DNA of 64,000 bases. Source: Streptomyces sp. NRRL S-1022. GTDB taxonomy: Bacteria; Actinomycetota; Actinomycetes; Streptomycetales; Streptomycetaceae. The position numbers and the translations under genes were made by a program. A model generated the notes under the pieces. That model was not told the origin of the DNA and ran no database searches. It saw only the letters and a program-made list of their open reading frames with translations. Positions within the stretch are counted from its first letter, which is position 1; every line of letters starts with the position of its first letter. The stretch spans positions 310,001-374,000 of the forward strand of contig NZ_JOIU01000009.1 of NCBI RefSeq assembly GCF_000720135.1, in the 5' to 3' direction. Shown here piece by piece: positions 7,684-16,137 of this stretch.

Positions 7684-8817
7684 GTGATGACACTCGCCCT
7701 CGGCCCGAGCTGGCTGGACCCCGACTACCTGCTCAGCACCTACAGCGTCTGGGGCCTGCTGCTCATCGTCTTCGCCGAGTCCGGCCTGCTCATCGGCTTC
7801 TTCCTGCCGGGTGACTCGCTGCTGTTCACTTGCGGTCTGCTGATCACCTCCGGCGACCTGGACTTCCCGCTGTGGGCCGCGATCCCCCTGATCTGCCTCG
7901 CCGCGGTCCTGGGCGACCAGGCGGGCTACATGTTCGGCAGGAAGGTCGGGCCGTCCCTGTTCAACCGCCCGGACTCGCGCCTGTTCAAGCAGGAGAACGT
8001 CGCCAAGGCGCACGATTTCTTCGAGAAGTACGGGCCGAAGTCGCTGGTCCTGGCCCGGTTCGTGCCGATCGTGCGCACGTTCACGCCGATCATCGCGGGC
8101 GTCAGCGGCATGAAGTACCGCTCGTTCCTGGTCTTCAACGTCATCGGTGGCGTCCTGTGGGGCGCGGGCGTCACCCTGCTCGGCCATTGGCTCGGCAACA
8201 TCGGCCTCGTCAAGAACAACATCGAGGCGATCCTCATCCTGATCGTCCTCGTCTCCGTGGTCCCGATCGGGATCGAGTTCCTCCGCGCGCGGAGCAAGAG
8301 CAAGAAGAAGGCCGAGCAGAACCGGCCCGAGCCCCGGCCGCAGTCCCCGCAGCAGCCCGCCCAGCCGCAGCCGCAGTACCGGCAGCAGTACCAGCAGCCC
8401 CCGGTCATGGACGACGCCACGACCCGCCTGCGCCGCATCGAGCCGGAGCAGCCGCAGTACCAGCAGCCTCCGCACCAGCACCAGCACCAGCAGCAGCCGC
8501 AGCAGCAGGACTGGAACCGGCAGCAGGGCTACGACGAGTACTACGACCAGCAGCAGTACGCACCGCAGCAGCACCACCCCGACCAGCAGTACCAGCAGCA
8601 GTACAGCCGGCAGCAGTACGACCAGCAGCAGTACGAGCAGCAGCAGGCGTACGACCAGCGGCGGCACGATCAGGGCCAGTACGGTCAGGGCCAGGAGCAG
8701 TACGACCCGAACGGGTACGACCCCAACCCGTACGACCCGAACCAGTACGACCCGAACCAGTACGACCCGAACCAGTACGACCCGAATCAGTACCCGCACG
8801 ACCACCGCCGGCAGTAG
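7684..8817 (+). CDS. DedA family membrane protein with long Gln/Tyr-rich tail
   Basis: The N-terminal 200 or so residues are a DedA/SNARE-associated (VTT) domain, including ESGLLIGFFLPGDSLLF and the conserved FVPIVRTFTPIIAG motif. DedA proteins are inner-membrane proteins linked to lipid flipping and membrane homeostasis. The remaining 170 residues are low-complexity, dominated by Q, Y, P and D, and end in six 15-base repeats (8701-8790) encoding YDPNQ-like units. GTG 7684 sits nine bases after AGGAG (7670-7674); ATG 7687 is an equally common choice. The gene converges on the ThrE-type exporter 28 bases away. Confidence 0.92.
   Translation: MMTLALGPSWLDPDYLLSTYSVWGLLLIVFAESGLLIGFFLPGDSLLFTCGLLITSGDLDFPLWAAIPLICLAAVLGDQAGYMFGRKVGPSLFNRPDSRLFKQENVAKAHDFFEKYGPKSLVLARFVPIVRTFTPIIAGVSGMKYRSFLVFNVIGGVLWGAGVTLLGHWLGNIGLVKNNIEAILILIVLVSVVPIGIEFLRARSKSKKKAEQNRPEPRPQSPQQPAQPQPQYRQQYQQPPVMDDATTRLRRIEPEQPQYQQPPHQHQHQQQPQQQDWNRQQGYDEYYDQQQYAPQQHHPDQQYQQQYSRQQYDQQQYEQQQAYDQRRHDQGQYGQGQEQYDPNGYDPNPYDPNQYDPNQYDPNQYDPNQYPHDHRRQ
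8701..8790 (+). repeat. Six 15-bp tandem repeats inside the DedA gene
   Basis: Units start at 8701, 8716, 8731, 8746, 8761 and 8776; the consensus TACGACCCGAACCAG encodes YDPNQ. Units 3-5 are identical, which suggests recent slippage or expansion. Unit number probably varies between strains. Confidence 0.9.
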
Positions 8818-8845
8818 CGGGGCCGGGGCGCGCGGGGGCGGGGGT

Positions 8846-10498
8846 CTAGAACCCCCTGGTCCGCTTGGCGGCCCGCCGCTTCCCGGCGGAGCCGACCCGC
8901 AGGAACAACCGGGAGATCTCCGACCCGAGGTGGACCCCGATCGCGATGGCCATCGCCAGCGACGCGGCCTTGGCCAGTGACACCAGCCCCTTGTCCACGT
9001 CGTTCTGCGCCATGGACAGCAGCCCGAAATACGTCGCGGAACCGGGCAGCAGCGGCCCGATCGCCGCCGTCGTGTACGGCAGCGCGGAGGCGAACCGGTA
9101 CCGGGACAGCAGCTGCCCGAACAGTCCCACCAGGCCCGCCGCCACGGCCGTGGAGGCCACCGGTGAGATGTCGCCCGCATAGCGCATCGCGCCGTACACC
9201 GACCAGGCGACACCTCCGTTGAGGGTCACCCAGAGCACGGTGGACCGTTCCTGCTGGAGCAGGACGGCGAAGGTCAGCGAGAGCAGCATCGAGGCCGCGA
9301 TCTGGATCAGCGGCCGCTCGGAGATGGTGGGCACCGCGTCCGGATTGAGCTTGCCGCCGATCTTCACGCCGAAGTACAGGACGACCAGCACGCCGACGAC
9401 GATCCCGACGAAGAAGTACATGACCTCCAGCAGCCGGGCGGAGGCGGTGATGTAGAAGCCGGTCAGCCCGTCCTGCACGCCCGCCACCAGCGCCCGCCCG
9501 GGCAGCAGCGCGAACAGCCCACCGGTGATCACCGCGGAGCCGTTCACGTTCACGTGCGCCAGCGTCAGCGCCACCCCGATCGCCGCAGGCGGCATCGCGG
9601 CCACCGTGAACTGGTAGAACTCCGGCAGCCCGCGCCCCGCGCACAGCCACGCCAGCCGGTCGCCGAGCATCGCGCCCACCGCGGCCGCCACGAACACGAT
9701 CACGTCACCGCCGACCAGCACGGAGGCCGCACCGGCCAGCAGCCCGCTGGCCAGGGTCAGCGCCCAGCCGGGGTACGGGTGCCGGTTGCGGCGGATCTCC
9801 GCCAGCCGCCGGTAGGCCTCCTCCAGCGAGACATGGGTCTCCGGGTCGGTCAGATCGTCCACGAGCCGGAACACGGCCGCCAGGCGCGTGTAGTCGGTGC
9901 CCCGCCGCCGTACCGTCCGGGACGCCGTCACCGGGTCCTCCACCAGGGACGGCTGGTGCGAGATCGACAGCAGCGTGAACGTGACGTTCGGCTCGCACCG
10001 GTCCAGGCCGTAGGACCGGCACACCGCGAACATCGCGGCCTCCACGTCCTCCGCGCCCTCGCCGCCGGCCAGCAGCAGCTCCCCGATACGCAGGGTCAGG
10101 TCCAGCACGCGCGGGACGGCCGGGCCGCCCTCGTCCACCCGCTGCACCGGCTCCGGCGCCGGCCGCTCGGCCACCGGCATGCGCAGCATCGTGCGCATCC
10201 GGTCCTGCCAGGGCGCGTCCTTGACCAGGCTGACCAGCGGCACCCCGGTGGCCGGCGTGAACGCGGCCGGGGCGTGCTCCGTGCTGTAGGTGCTCGGCGG
10301 ACTGAACGCCGACCCCTCCGGCTCGGCAGTCGACGGCTGCAGCGTCTGCAGCCCCTGCGGTACGGCGAACTCGGAGGTCGTCTCCGAGTCATCGCCCTTG
10401 GGGACGTCCAGACCCCGGGGAATCGCGAACTCGGACGTGATCTCCGGGTCGTACCGCGCCTCGTCGGACCGGGGCTTTCGGTCCTCCGCCTCCGTCAC
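8846..10498 (-). CDS. Threonine/serine exporter family protein (ThrE)
   Basis: Membrane protein of 550 residues. A hydrophilic N-terminal part of about 120 residues precedes a ThrE domain (DLTLRIGELLLAGGEGAEDVEAAM onwards) and a ThrE_2-type C-terminal domain with roughly ten hydrophobic segments. The family exports threonine and serine, as shown for Corynebacterium ThrE. GTG 10496-10498 is preferred because AGGAAG lies about nine bases upstream; a GTG at 10522 is in frame, but its nearest purine run touches the start codon. The Glu/Thr/Ser-rich N-terminus (two TSEFA-like repeats) is an extension of unknown role. Confidence 0.85.
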   Translation of the reverse strand: MTEAEDRKPRSDEARYDPEITSEFAIPRGLDVPKGDDSETTSEFAVPQGLQTLQPSTAEPEGSAFSPPSTYSTEHAPAAFTPATGVPLVSLVKDAPWQDRMRTMLRMPVAERPAPEPVQRVDEGGPAVPRVLDLTLRIGELLLAGGEGAEDVEAAMFAVCRSYGLDRCEPNVTFTLLSISHQPSLVEDPVTASRTVRRRGTDYTRLAAVFRLVDDLTDPETHVSLEEAYRRLAEIRRNRHPYPGWALTLASGLLAGAASVLVGGDVIVFVAAAVGAMLGDRLAWLCAGRGLPEFYQFTVAAMPPAAIGVALTLAHVNVNGSAVITGGLFALLPGRALVAGVQDGLTGFYITASARLLEVMYFFVGIVVGVLVVLYFGVKIGGKLNPDAVPTISERPLIQIAASMLLSLTFAVLLQQERSTVLWVTLNGGVAWSVYGAMRYAGDISPVASTAVAAGLVGLFGQLLSRYRFASALPYTTAAIGPLLPGSATYFGLLSMAQNDVDKGLVSLAKAASLAMAIAIGVHLGSEISRLFLRVGSAGKRRAAKRTRGF

Positions 10499-10559
10499 CT
10501 CGCACCGCTTCCTGAACGACACCTTCCGTAGGCCTCAGTATGCGCATGGGTACGCAAAC

Positions 10560-10593
10560 GGGCCGCGCCACCCCACGCAGGGTGCCGCGGCCC
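10560..10593 (-). terminator. Hairpin terminator downstream of ppa
   Basis: Arms 10560-10573 and 10580-10593 (14 bp, one mismatch) surround a six-base loop, 21 bases past the ppa stop. Strong GC stem without a U-tract. Confidence 0.6.
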
Positions 10594-10613
10594 GCGGAAG
10601 ACAAACCGGCCGG

Positions 10614-11105
10614 TCAGTGGCCGCCCTGCTCCTTGAAGCGCTTGTACGACCGCTCGATCTCCACCTCGGCGTCCGTGCGGCCCACCCAGTTGGCACCCTC
10701 GACCGACTTGCCGGGCTCCAGGTCCTTGTAGACCTCGAAGAAGTGCTGGATCTCCAGGCGGTCGAACTCCGACACGTGGTGGATGTCGCGCAGGTGCTCC
10801 ACACGCGGGTCGGTGGCCGGGACGCACAGCAGCTTGTCGTCGCCGCCCGCCTCGTCGGTCATCCGGAACATGCCGATCGCGCGGCAGCGGATGAGGCAGC
10901 CCGGGAAGGTCGGCTCGTCCAGGATGACCAGCGCGTCCAGCGGGTCGCCGTCCTCGCCGAGGGTGTTCTCGACGAAGCCGTAGTCGGTCGGGTAGGCGGT
11001 CGAGGTGAAGAGGCGACGGTCCAGGCGGATCCGACCGGTCTCGTGGTCCACCTCGTACTTGTTCCGCGAACCCTTCGGGATCTCGATCGTGACGTCGAAC
11101 TCCAC
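10614..11105 (-). CDS. ppa: Inorganic pyrophosphatase
   Basis: Soluble family I pyrophosphatase of 163 residues that hydrolyses PPi to two phosphates and so drives biosynthetic reactions. The signature with metal-binding aspartates is seen as [21 protein letters not shown] and [11 protein letters not shown] are further active-site segments. GTG 11103-11105 is chosen as start: GGAGGAG ends six bases upstream and the protein then begins [12 protein letters not shown] as in other Streptomyces. An ATG at 11118-11120 and a GTG at 11127-11129 lie upstream in frame without a good ribosome site. It diverges from dacB. Confidence 0.95.
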   Translation of the reverse strand: MEFDVTIEIPKGSRNKYEVDHETGRIRLDRRLFTSTAYPTDYGFVENTLGEDGDPLDALVILDEPTFPGCLIRCRAIGMFRMTDEAGGDDKLLCVPATDPRVEHLRDIHHVSEFDRLEIQHFFEVYKDLEPGKSVEGANWVGRTDAEVEIERSYKRFKEQGGH

Positions 11106-11184
11106 CGGTGGCTCCTCCATGATCAGCACATAGTTCTGGTGGTTAAGTGTCCCTCACGCAGGTGTGTGATCGCGAAAGGGGCTG

Positions 11185-12777
11185 GTGGTCGTGCCAGAGC
11201 TGGGGCCTTGGCGAGCCGCGAGACCGCGGATGGCGCGGATCGCGAACGCCGTACGACCGCGTCTGGCGAGCGCCGTGACGGCCGCCCGGCCGCGCCTCGT
11301 GGGGCTGGCGAGGGCCGTGCGCGTCAGGCCTGGGCACCTCCCCCGTCTCCCCCGGACCGTCAGGACCTGGCAGTACACCGCGGGCGCCGCCACCGCCGGC
11401 CTGGCGCTGGCCGCCGGCGTGGTGACCGTCACCGGTCCCTGGGACGCCAACGGTCAGCGTACGGCCGAGCGGGACCGGGCCGCCGCCCTGGAGCGGTCAG
11501 GTGGCGCAGATCACGGCGGCTCCGGCACGGCCGGCGGAGGGCTCCGGCCCGCGCCGAGCGCCGCACCCGTCCTGGCGGCCCTGGGCGGCACCACGAGCGC
11601 CGTCGGCACCAAGAAGGCCCCTCCGGCGCCCGAGGACCTCACCGGCCGCCTGAAGCCCCTCCTGGACGCTCCCGCGCTGCCCGGCCCGCACGCGGCCGCC
11701 GTCGTCGACGTCGCGACCGGCACCCGCCTGTACGGCGCCGACGCCGGCAAGGCCCTCACCCCCGCCTCCACCACCAAGATCGCCACCGCCGTCGCCGCAC
11801 TGTCCGCCCTCGGCCCCGACCACCGCCTCACCACCCGCACCGCCCTCGAACCCGACACCCGCGAGCTCGTCCTGGTCGGCGGCGGCGACCCCACCCTCAC
11901 CGCGCACGCCCGGACCGACGGCTGGGCCGGCCTGCGGGCGCTGGCGGCGGACACCGCCGAGGCGCTGGACCGGCGCGGCATCCACAAGATCACGCTTTCC
12001 TACGACACCACCCTGTTCACCGGCCCGGCCCTGCACCCCATCGGCGTCAACGACAACCTCGCCCCGGTCAGCGCCCTCACCGTCGACGAGGGCCGCACCG
12101 ACGGCTCCGCCGGCGGCCCGGTCACCCGGGTGGGCGACCCGGCGGCCGACGCGGCGGCCAGGTTCGCCGGCTTCCTGAAGGACGCCGGCATCACCACCAC
12201 GTCCCCCGGCCCCTCCAAGGCCAGCACGCGCGCGCAGACCCTCGCGACGGTCTCCTCGCCGCCGCTGTCCGCCCTGGTCGAGCGGATGCTGACCAACAGC
12301 GACAACGACATCGCGGAGGCCCTGGCCCGGCACACGGCCCTGGCCGGCGGGCAGCCGGCGAGCTTCTCCGGCGGCGCCGAGGCCATCGCCACGCAGCTGC
12401 GCAAGCTCGGCCTGCCCATGGCGGGTGCCGCCTTCCACGACGGCAGCGGCCTCGACCGCGACGACCGGCTCACGGCCGGCCTCCTGACCGCGCTGCTGGT
12501 CAAGGCGGGCGACCCGCAGCGCCCCGGCCTGCGCCCGGTCCTCACCGGCCTGCCCGTGGCCGGCTTCACCGGCACCCTGAGCACCCGGTACGCCGACGGC
12601 GCCGCCGGTGTCGTACGCGCCAAGACCGGCACCCTGACCGGGGTGAACACGCTGGCCGGCACGGTCGTGGACGGCAACGGCCGGCTCCTGGCCTTCGCCT
12701 TCCTGGCCTCGGGCACGACCAGCGCCCCGGAGGCCCAGGCGGCCCTGGACAAGGCGGCGACGGCCCTGGCGGGCTGA
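11185..12777 (+). CDS. dacB: D-alanyl-D-alanine carboxypeptidase/endopeptidase (PBP4 class)
   Basis: Membrane-anchored class C penicillin-binding protein of 530 residues that trims peptidoglycan peptides outside the cell. An N-terminal cytoplasmic region of about 50 residues precedes a hydrophobic segment (AGAATAGLALAAGVVTVTG). Catalytic motifs: SxxK as STTK in TPASTTKIA, SxN as SDN in TNSDNDIAEA, and KTG in RAKTGTLTGV. GTG 11185 follows AAAGGGG at 11174-11180. It is divergent from ppa and followed by a metalloprotease gene after 88 bases. Confidence 0.92.
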   Translation: MVVPELGPWRAARPRMARIANAVRPRLASAVTAARPRLVGLARAVRVRPGHLPRLPRTVRTWQYTAGAATAGLALAAGVVTVTGPWDANGQRTAERDRAAALERSGGADHGGSGTAGGGLRPAPSAAPVLAALGGTTSAVGTKKAPPAPEDLTGRLKPLLDAPALPGPHAAAVVDVATGTRLYGADAGKALTPASTTKIATAVAALSALGPDHRLTTRTALEPDTRELVLVGGGDPTLTAHARTDGWAGLRALAADTAEALDRRGIHKITLSYDTTLFTGPALHPIGVNDNLAPVSALTVDEGRTDGSAGGPVTRVGDPAADAAARFAGFLKDAGITTTSPGPSKASTRAQTLATVSSPPLSALVERMLTNSDNDIAEALARHTALAGGQPASFSGGAEAIATQLRKLGLPMAGAAFHDGSGLDRDDRLTAGLLTALLVKAGDPQRPGLRPVLTGLPVAGFTGTLSTRYADGAAGVVRAKTGTLTGVNTLAGTVVDGNGRLLAFAFLASGTTSAPEAQAALDKAATALAG

Positions 12778-12865
12778 CGGCCGTCCCGGGGGCCGCGGAC
12801 GCCTCCGCCACCCCGCGGCCCCCATGGCCTGCCCGAAGCGGGAGCGCTCACGTACGGTTGACAGC

Positions 12866-13999
12866 ATGACTGGCTTCGGCGGCACCGCTTCTCCCGGGAT
12901 GGTCGACTGGAACCTCGCGGTGGCAACCGCGACACGGCTCGTGCGCCCCGGTCCCGACGTCAGCCGCGACGAGGCCAGGGCCGTCGTCGCGGAGCTGCGC
13001 CGGCACGCGAAGGCCTCGGAAGGACACGTCCGGGGCTTCACTCGTATGGGCACCGAGGAGACCCACGACACCCCGGTCCTCGTCGTCGACCGGCCCGGCT
13101 GGGTCCGCGCCAACGTCGCCGGCTTCCGGGAGATCCTCAAACCGCTCCTGGAGAAGATGCAGGAACGGCGCGGCAACAACCCGGGCAGCGCGGTCCTCGG
13201 CGCCGTCGGCGGCAAGGTCACCGGCGTGGAGCTCGGCATGCTCCTGTCGTTCCTGTCCTCCCGCGTCCTCGGCCAGTACGAGACCTTCGCCCCCGCCGCC
13301 CGCGACCTCCCGGCCGGCGCGAACGGCGGCGGCCGGCTGCTGCTCGTCGCGCCCAACATCGTCCACGTGGAGCGCGAACTCGACGTCGAGCCGCACGACT
13401 TCCGCCTGTGGGTGTGCCTGCACGAGGAGACCCACCGCACGCAGTTCACCGCCGTCCCCTGGCTCCGGGACCACCTGGAGGGCGAAATCCAGTCGTTCCT
13501 GGCGGAGACCGACGTCGATCCCATGACCTTCCTGGAGCGCATCAGGGAAGCCGCCCAGTCCCTCGTCGGCGGCCGGCCCGAGGGCGAGGAGGAGGACGGC
13601 GGACGTTCCTTCGTGGAGCTGGTGCAGACCCCCGCCCAGCGGGAGATCCTCGGCCGCCTGACGGCCGTGATGTCCCTGCTGGAGGGGCATGCCGACTTCG
13701 TCATGGACGGCGTCGGCCCGAGCGTCGTACCGTCCGTCGCGGAGATCCGCGAGAAGTTCCAGCAGCGTCGCGCGAAGGGTGCCTCCCGCCTGGACACGGC
13801 CCTGCGCAAGCTGCTCGGTCTGGATGCCAAACTCAGGCAGTACCGGGACGGCGAACGGTTCGTACGAGCCGTGGTCGAGCAGGTCGGCGTCGACGGCTTC
13901 AACCGGGTGTGGACCTCGCCCAACACCCTGCCCACGAAGGCCGAGATCGCCAAACCGGCGGACTGGGTCACACGGGTGCACCGCAGGCCGGAGGCGTGA
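12866..13999 (+). CDS. Zinc-dependent metalloprotease family protein (DUF2342-like)
   Basis: Protein of 377 residues with a zincin HExxH motif, LHEETHRTQF, around residues 185-194. No signal peptide or membrane segment is evident. DUF2342 proteins were once labelled coenzyme F420 biosynthesis-associated, but no substrate is established. ATG 12866 has no good ribosome site; a TACGGT -10-like hexamer at 12853-12858 lies seven bases before the ATG, so the mRNA may be leaderless. Its position between dacB and tilS is conserved in Streptomyces, but the functional link is unknown. Confidence 0.87.
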   Translation: MTGFGGTASPGMVDWNLAVATATRLVRPGPDVSRDEARAVVAELRRHAKASEGHVRGFTRMGTEETHDTPVLVVDRPGWVRANVAGFREILKPLLEKMQERRGNNPGSAVLGAVGGKVTGVELGMLLSFLSSRVLGQYETFAPAARDLPAGANGGGRLLLVAPNIVHVERELDVEPHDFRLWVCLHEETHRTQFTAVPWLRDHLEGEIQSFLAETDVDPMTFLERIREAAQSLVGGRPEGEEEDGGRSFVELVQTPAQREILGRLTAVMSLLEGHADFVMDGVGPSVVPSVAEIREKFQQRRAKGASRLDTALRKLLGLDAKLRQYRDGERFVRAVVEQVGVDGFNRVWTSPNTLPTKAEIAKPADWVTRVHRRPEA

Positions 14000-14190
14000 A
14001 CGGGTGGGGCGGTCGTGAAACGAATCCGGCCGACGGCAGGCGAACGCCCCTCCAATCACCCGTCCGAGGGACCGTGGGCCATGCGTAGGCGTGCAATGCT
14101 CGGGGAACGGCCCGCTTCTGTCACCATCTACACACTCTGAGTGACCGACTCGGGCTCACCCCCCGGACAACTTCATGAAGGGAACCGGAC

Positions 14191-15249
14191 ATGGGTCCCC
14201 ATCCTGCGGTCGCGGCGATACGCCTGGCGGTCCGCCGCGCCCTCCACGACATCCTGAACGACCACCAGACCTCCCGCGAGCACCCCGGCCCGCAGCCCTC
14301 CGGCGCGCATCCCGCCCTGACGGCCGAGCGGCCCCCCTCCCCGCTCGTCCTCGTCGCGTGCTCCGGCGGCGCCGACTCCATGGCCCTCGCCTCCGCCCTC
14401 GCCTTCGAGGCCCCCAGGCTCGGCCTCCGGGCCGGCGGGGTCACCGTCGACCACGGTCTCCAGCCCGGCTCCGACCTCCGCGCCGACGAGGTCGCCCTGC
14501 GGCTGCGGGGACTGGGACTCGATCCGGTCGAGTCCGTCGCCGTGACCGTCGGCCGCGAGGGAGGCCCCGAGGCCGCCGCCCGGGACGCCCGCTACGCCGC
14601 CCTGGACGCCGCCGCCGAACGCCACGGCGCCGCCGCGATCCTGCTCGGCCACACCCGCGACGACCAGGCCGAAACCGTCCTGCTGGGCCTCGCCCGCGGC
14701 TCCGGCACCCGCTCCCTGTCCGGCATGGCCGCGGTCTCGGGGGCCGGCGGCCGTTACCGGCGGCCCTTCCTCCAGCTGGACCGGCAGACCGCCCGCAAGG
14801 CGTGCATGGTCCAGTCCCTGCCCGTCTGGGACGACCCGCACAACGCCGACCCCGCCTACACCCGCTCCCGGCTGCGGCACGAGGGCCTGCCCGCGCTGGA
14901 GAAGGCCCTCGGCAAGGGTGTCGTGGAGGCGCTGGCCCGCACCGCCCAGCTCTCCCGCGACGACGCCGACGCCCTGGACGCCTGGGCCCGCCAGGCCGAG
15001 GCCTCGGTACGGGACGCCGCCGGCCTGCTGGAGTGCGCCAAGCTGTACGCCCTCCCGCCCGCCGTGCGCCGCCGGATCCTGCGCCGGGCCGCCATCGAGG
15101 CCGGCGCCCCGGCCGGCGCGCTGTTCGCCCGCCACATCGAGGAAGTCGACCGCCTGATCACCGGCTGGCGCGGCCAGGGAGTCATCAATCTCCCGGGCAA
15201 AGTCGTCGCCCAGCGGCAGGGTGGCAGACTGGTGATTCGGCAAGGCTGA
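14191..15249 (+). CDS. tilS: tRNA(Ile)-lysidine synthase
   Basis: Attaches lysine to C34 of the CAU-anticodon tRNA-Ile using ATP, changing its codon specificity from AUG to AUA. It has 352 residues. The PP-loop ATP motif is visible as [11 protein letters not shown] near residue 55, and [22 protein letters not shown] is the conserved second motif. The protein is short, lacking an extended C-terminal domain. ATG 14191 follows AAGGGA. The downstream hpt gene starts 110 bases later on the same strand; tilS-hpt-ftsH is a widely conserved order. Confidence 0.95.
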   Translation: MGPHPAVAAIRLAVRRALHDILNDHQTSREHPGPQPSGAHPALTAERPPSPLVLVACSGGADSMALASALAFEAPRLGLRAGGVTVDHGLQPGSDLRADEVALRLRGLGLDPVESVAVTVGREGGPEAAARDARYAALDAAAERHGAAAILLGHTRDDQAETVLLGLARGSGTRSLSGMAAVSGAGGRYRRPFLQLDRQTARKACMVQSLPVWDDPHNADPAYTRSRLRHEGLPALEKALGKGVVEALARTAQLSRDDADALDAWARQAEASVRDAAGLLECAKLYALPPAVRRRILRRAAIEAGAPAGALFARHIEEVDRLITGWRGQGVINLPGKVVAQRQGGRLVIRQG

Positions 15250-15359
15250 ATCCCGACCCTCCCGGAGCGACCCTCCGGCGGGCCGGGCGGCCGGGGGCCG
15301 TGCATGCGGCCGGAGCCGTGGCCGCGTACGCGGCCTCAAGTGCGGGACGACCGAAAGTG

Positions 15360-15920
15360 ATGCGGGTGGACGCGAAAGACATGGGTGCCGACCTCCAGCA
15401 GGTGCTCATCACCAAGGAAGAGATCGACGCGAAGCTGGCCGAGCTGGCCGCGAAGATCGACGCGGAGTACGCGGGCAAGGACCTGCTGATCGTAGGCGTC
15501 CTCAAGGGCGCGGTGATGGTCATGGCCGACCTCGCCCGGGCGCTGTCCACCCCCGTCACCATGGACTGGATGGCCGTGTCCTCCTACGGCGCGGGCACCC
15601 AGTCCTCCGGTGTCGTGCGGATCCTCAAGGACCTGGACACCGACATCAAGGGCAGGCACGTCCTGATCGTCGAGGACATCATCGACTCCGGCCTGACCCT
15701 GTCCTGGCTGATCAACAACCTCGGCTCGCGCGAGCCCGCCTCCCTGAAGGTGTGCACGCTGCTGCGCAAGCCGGACGCCGCCAAGGTCGCCATCGACGTG
15801 GAGTGGGTCGGCTTCGACATCCCGAACGAGTTCGTCGTCGGCTACGGCCTCGACTACGCCGAGAAGTACCGCAACCTGCCGTTCGTGGGTACGCTCGCGC
15901 CTCACGTCTACGGCGGCTGA
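15360..15920 (+). CDS. hpt: Hypoxanthine phosphoribosyltransferase
   Basis: Purine salvage enzyme making IMP (and GMP) from hypoxanthine (guanine) and PRPP. It has 186 residues. The PRPP-binding motif is [14 protein letters not shown], and [14 protein letters not shown] is typical of the C-terminal family region. ATG 15360 is used; GTG 15357 is directly adjacent and also possible. The stop codon lies in the loop of a perfect hairpin (GGCGGC-TGA-GCCGCC, 15912-15926). It precedes ftsH by about 220 bases. Confidence 0.94.
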   Translation: MRVDAKDMGADLQQVLITKEEIDAKLAELAAKIDAEYAGKDLLIVGVLKGAVMVMADLARALSTPVTMDWMAVSSYGAGTQSSGVVRILKDLDTDIKGRHVLIVEDIIDSGLTLSWLINNLGSREPASLKVCTLLRKPDAAKVAIDVEWVGFDIPNEFVVGYGLDYAEKYRNLPFVGTLAPHVYGG

Positions 15921-15934
15921 GCCGCCCCGGGCCG

Positions 15935-15955
15935 TGGGCTGAGCCACTCGGCCCA
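15935..15955 (+). terminator. Hairpin after hpt
   Basis: TGGGCTGAG and CTCGGCCCA form a 9-bp stem (one G-U pair) around loop CCA, 15 bases after the hpt stop. It may separate hpt from ftsH transcription. Confidence 0.5.
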
Positions 15956-16137
15956 AGCCCGGCAGGACGATCGGGAACCCCAGCGGGTTCCGTTCCGTTG
16001 GAGCATGCAGAGACGGGATTCCCAGCCGTCGAAACGGCTCCGTGCGGCTTCGGGCAACATTGCTGGGGTACCGTCAGAAGAACTGTCTTATCAAACTCAC
16101 TATGGCAGGAGGGACGGGGCGGCACCGCTCCGTATGG

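Noticed and set aside
11497..14055. Long minus-strand open frame opposite dacB and the metalloprotease
   Set aside because: Both genes on the plus strand have catalytic motifs; the antisense translation is Arg/Ser/Pro-rich noise.
14175..15920. A single 581-codon reading frame running through tilS into hpt
   Set aside because: The N-terminal part is out of frame with tilS; only the last 186 codons (hpt) are recognisable, with their own start at 15360.
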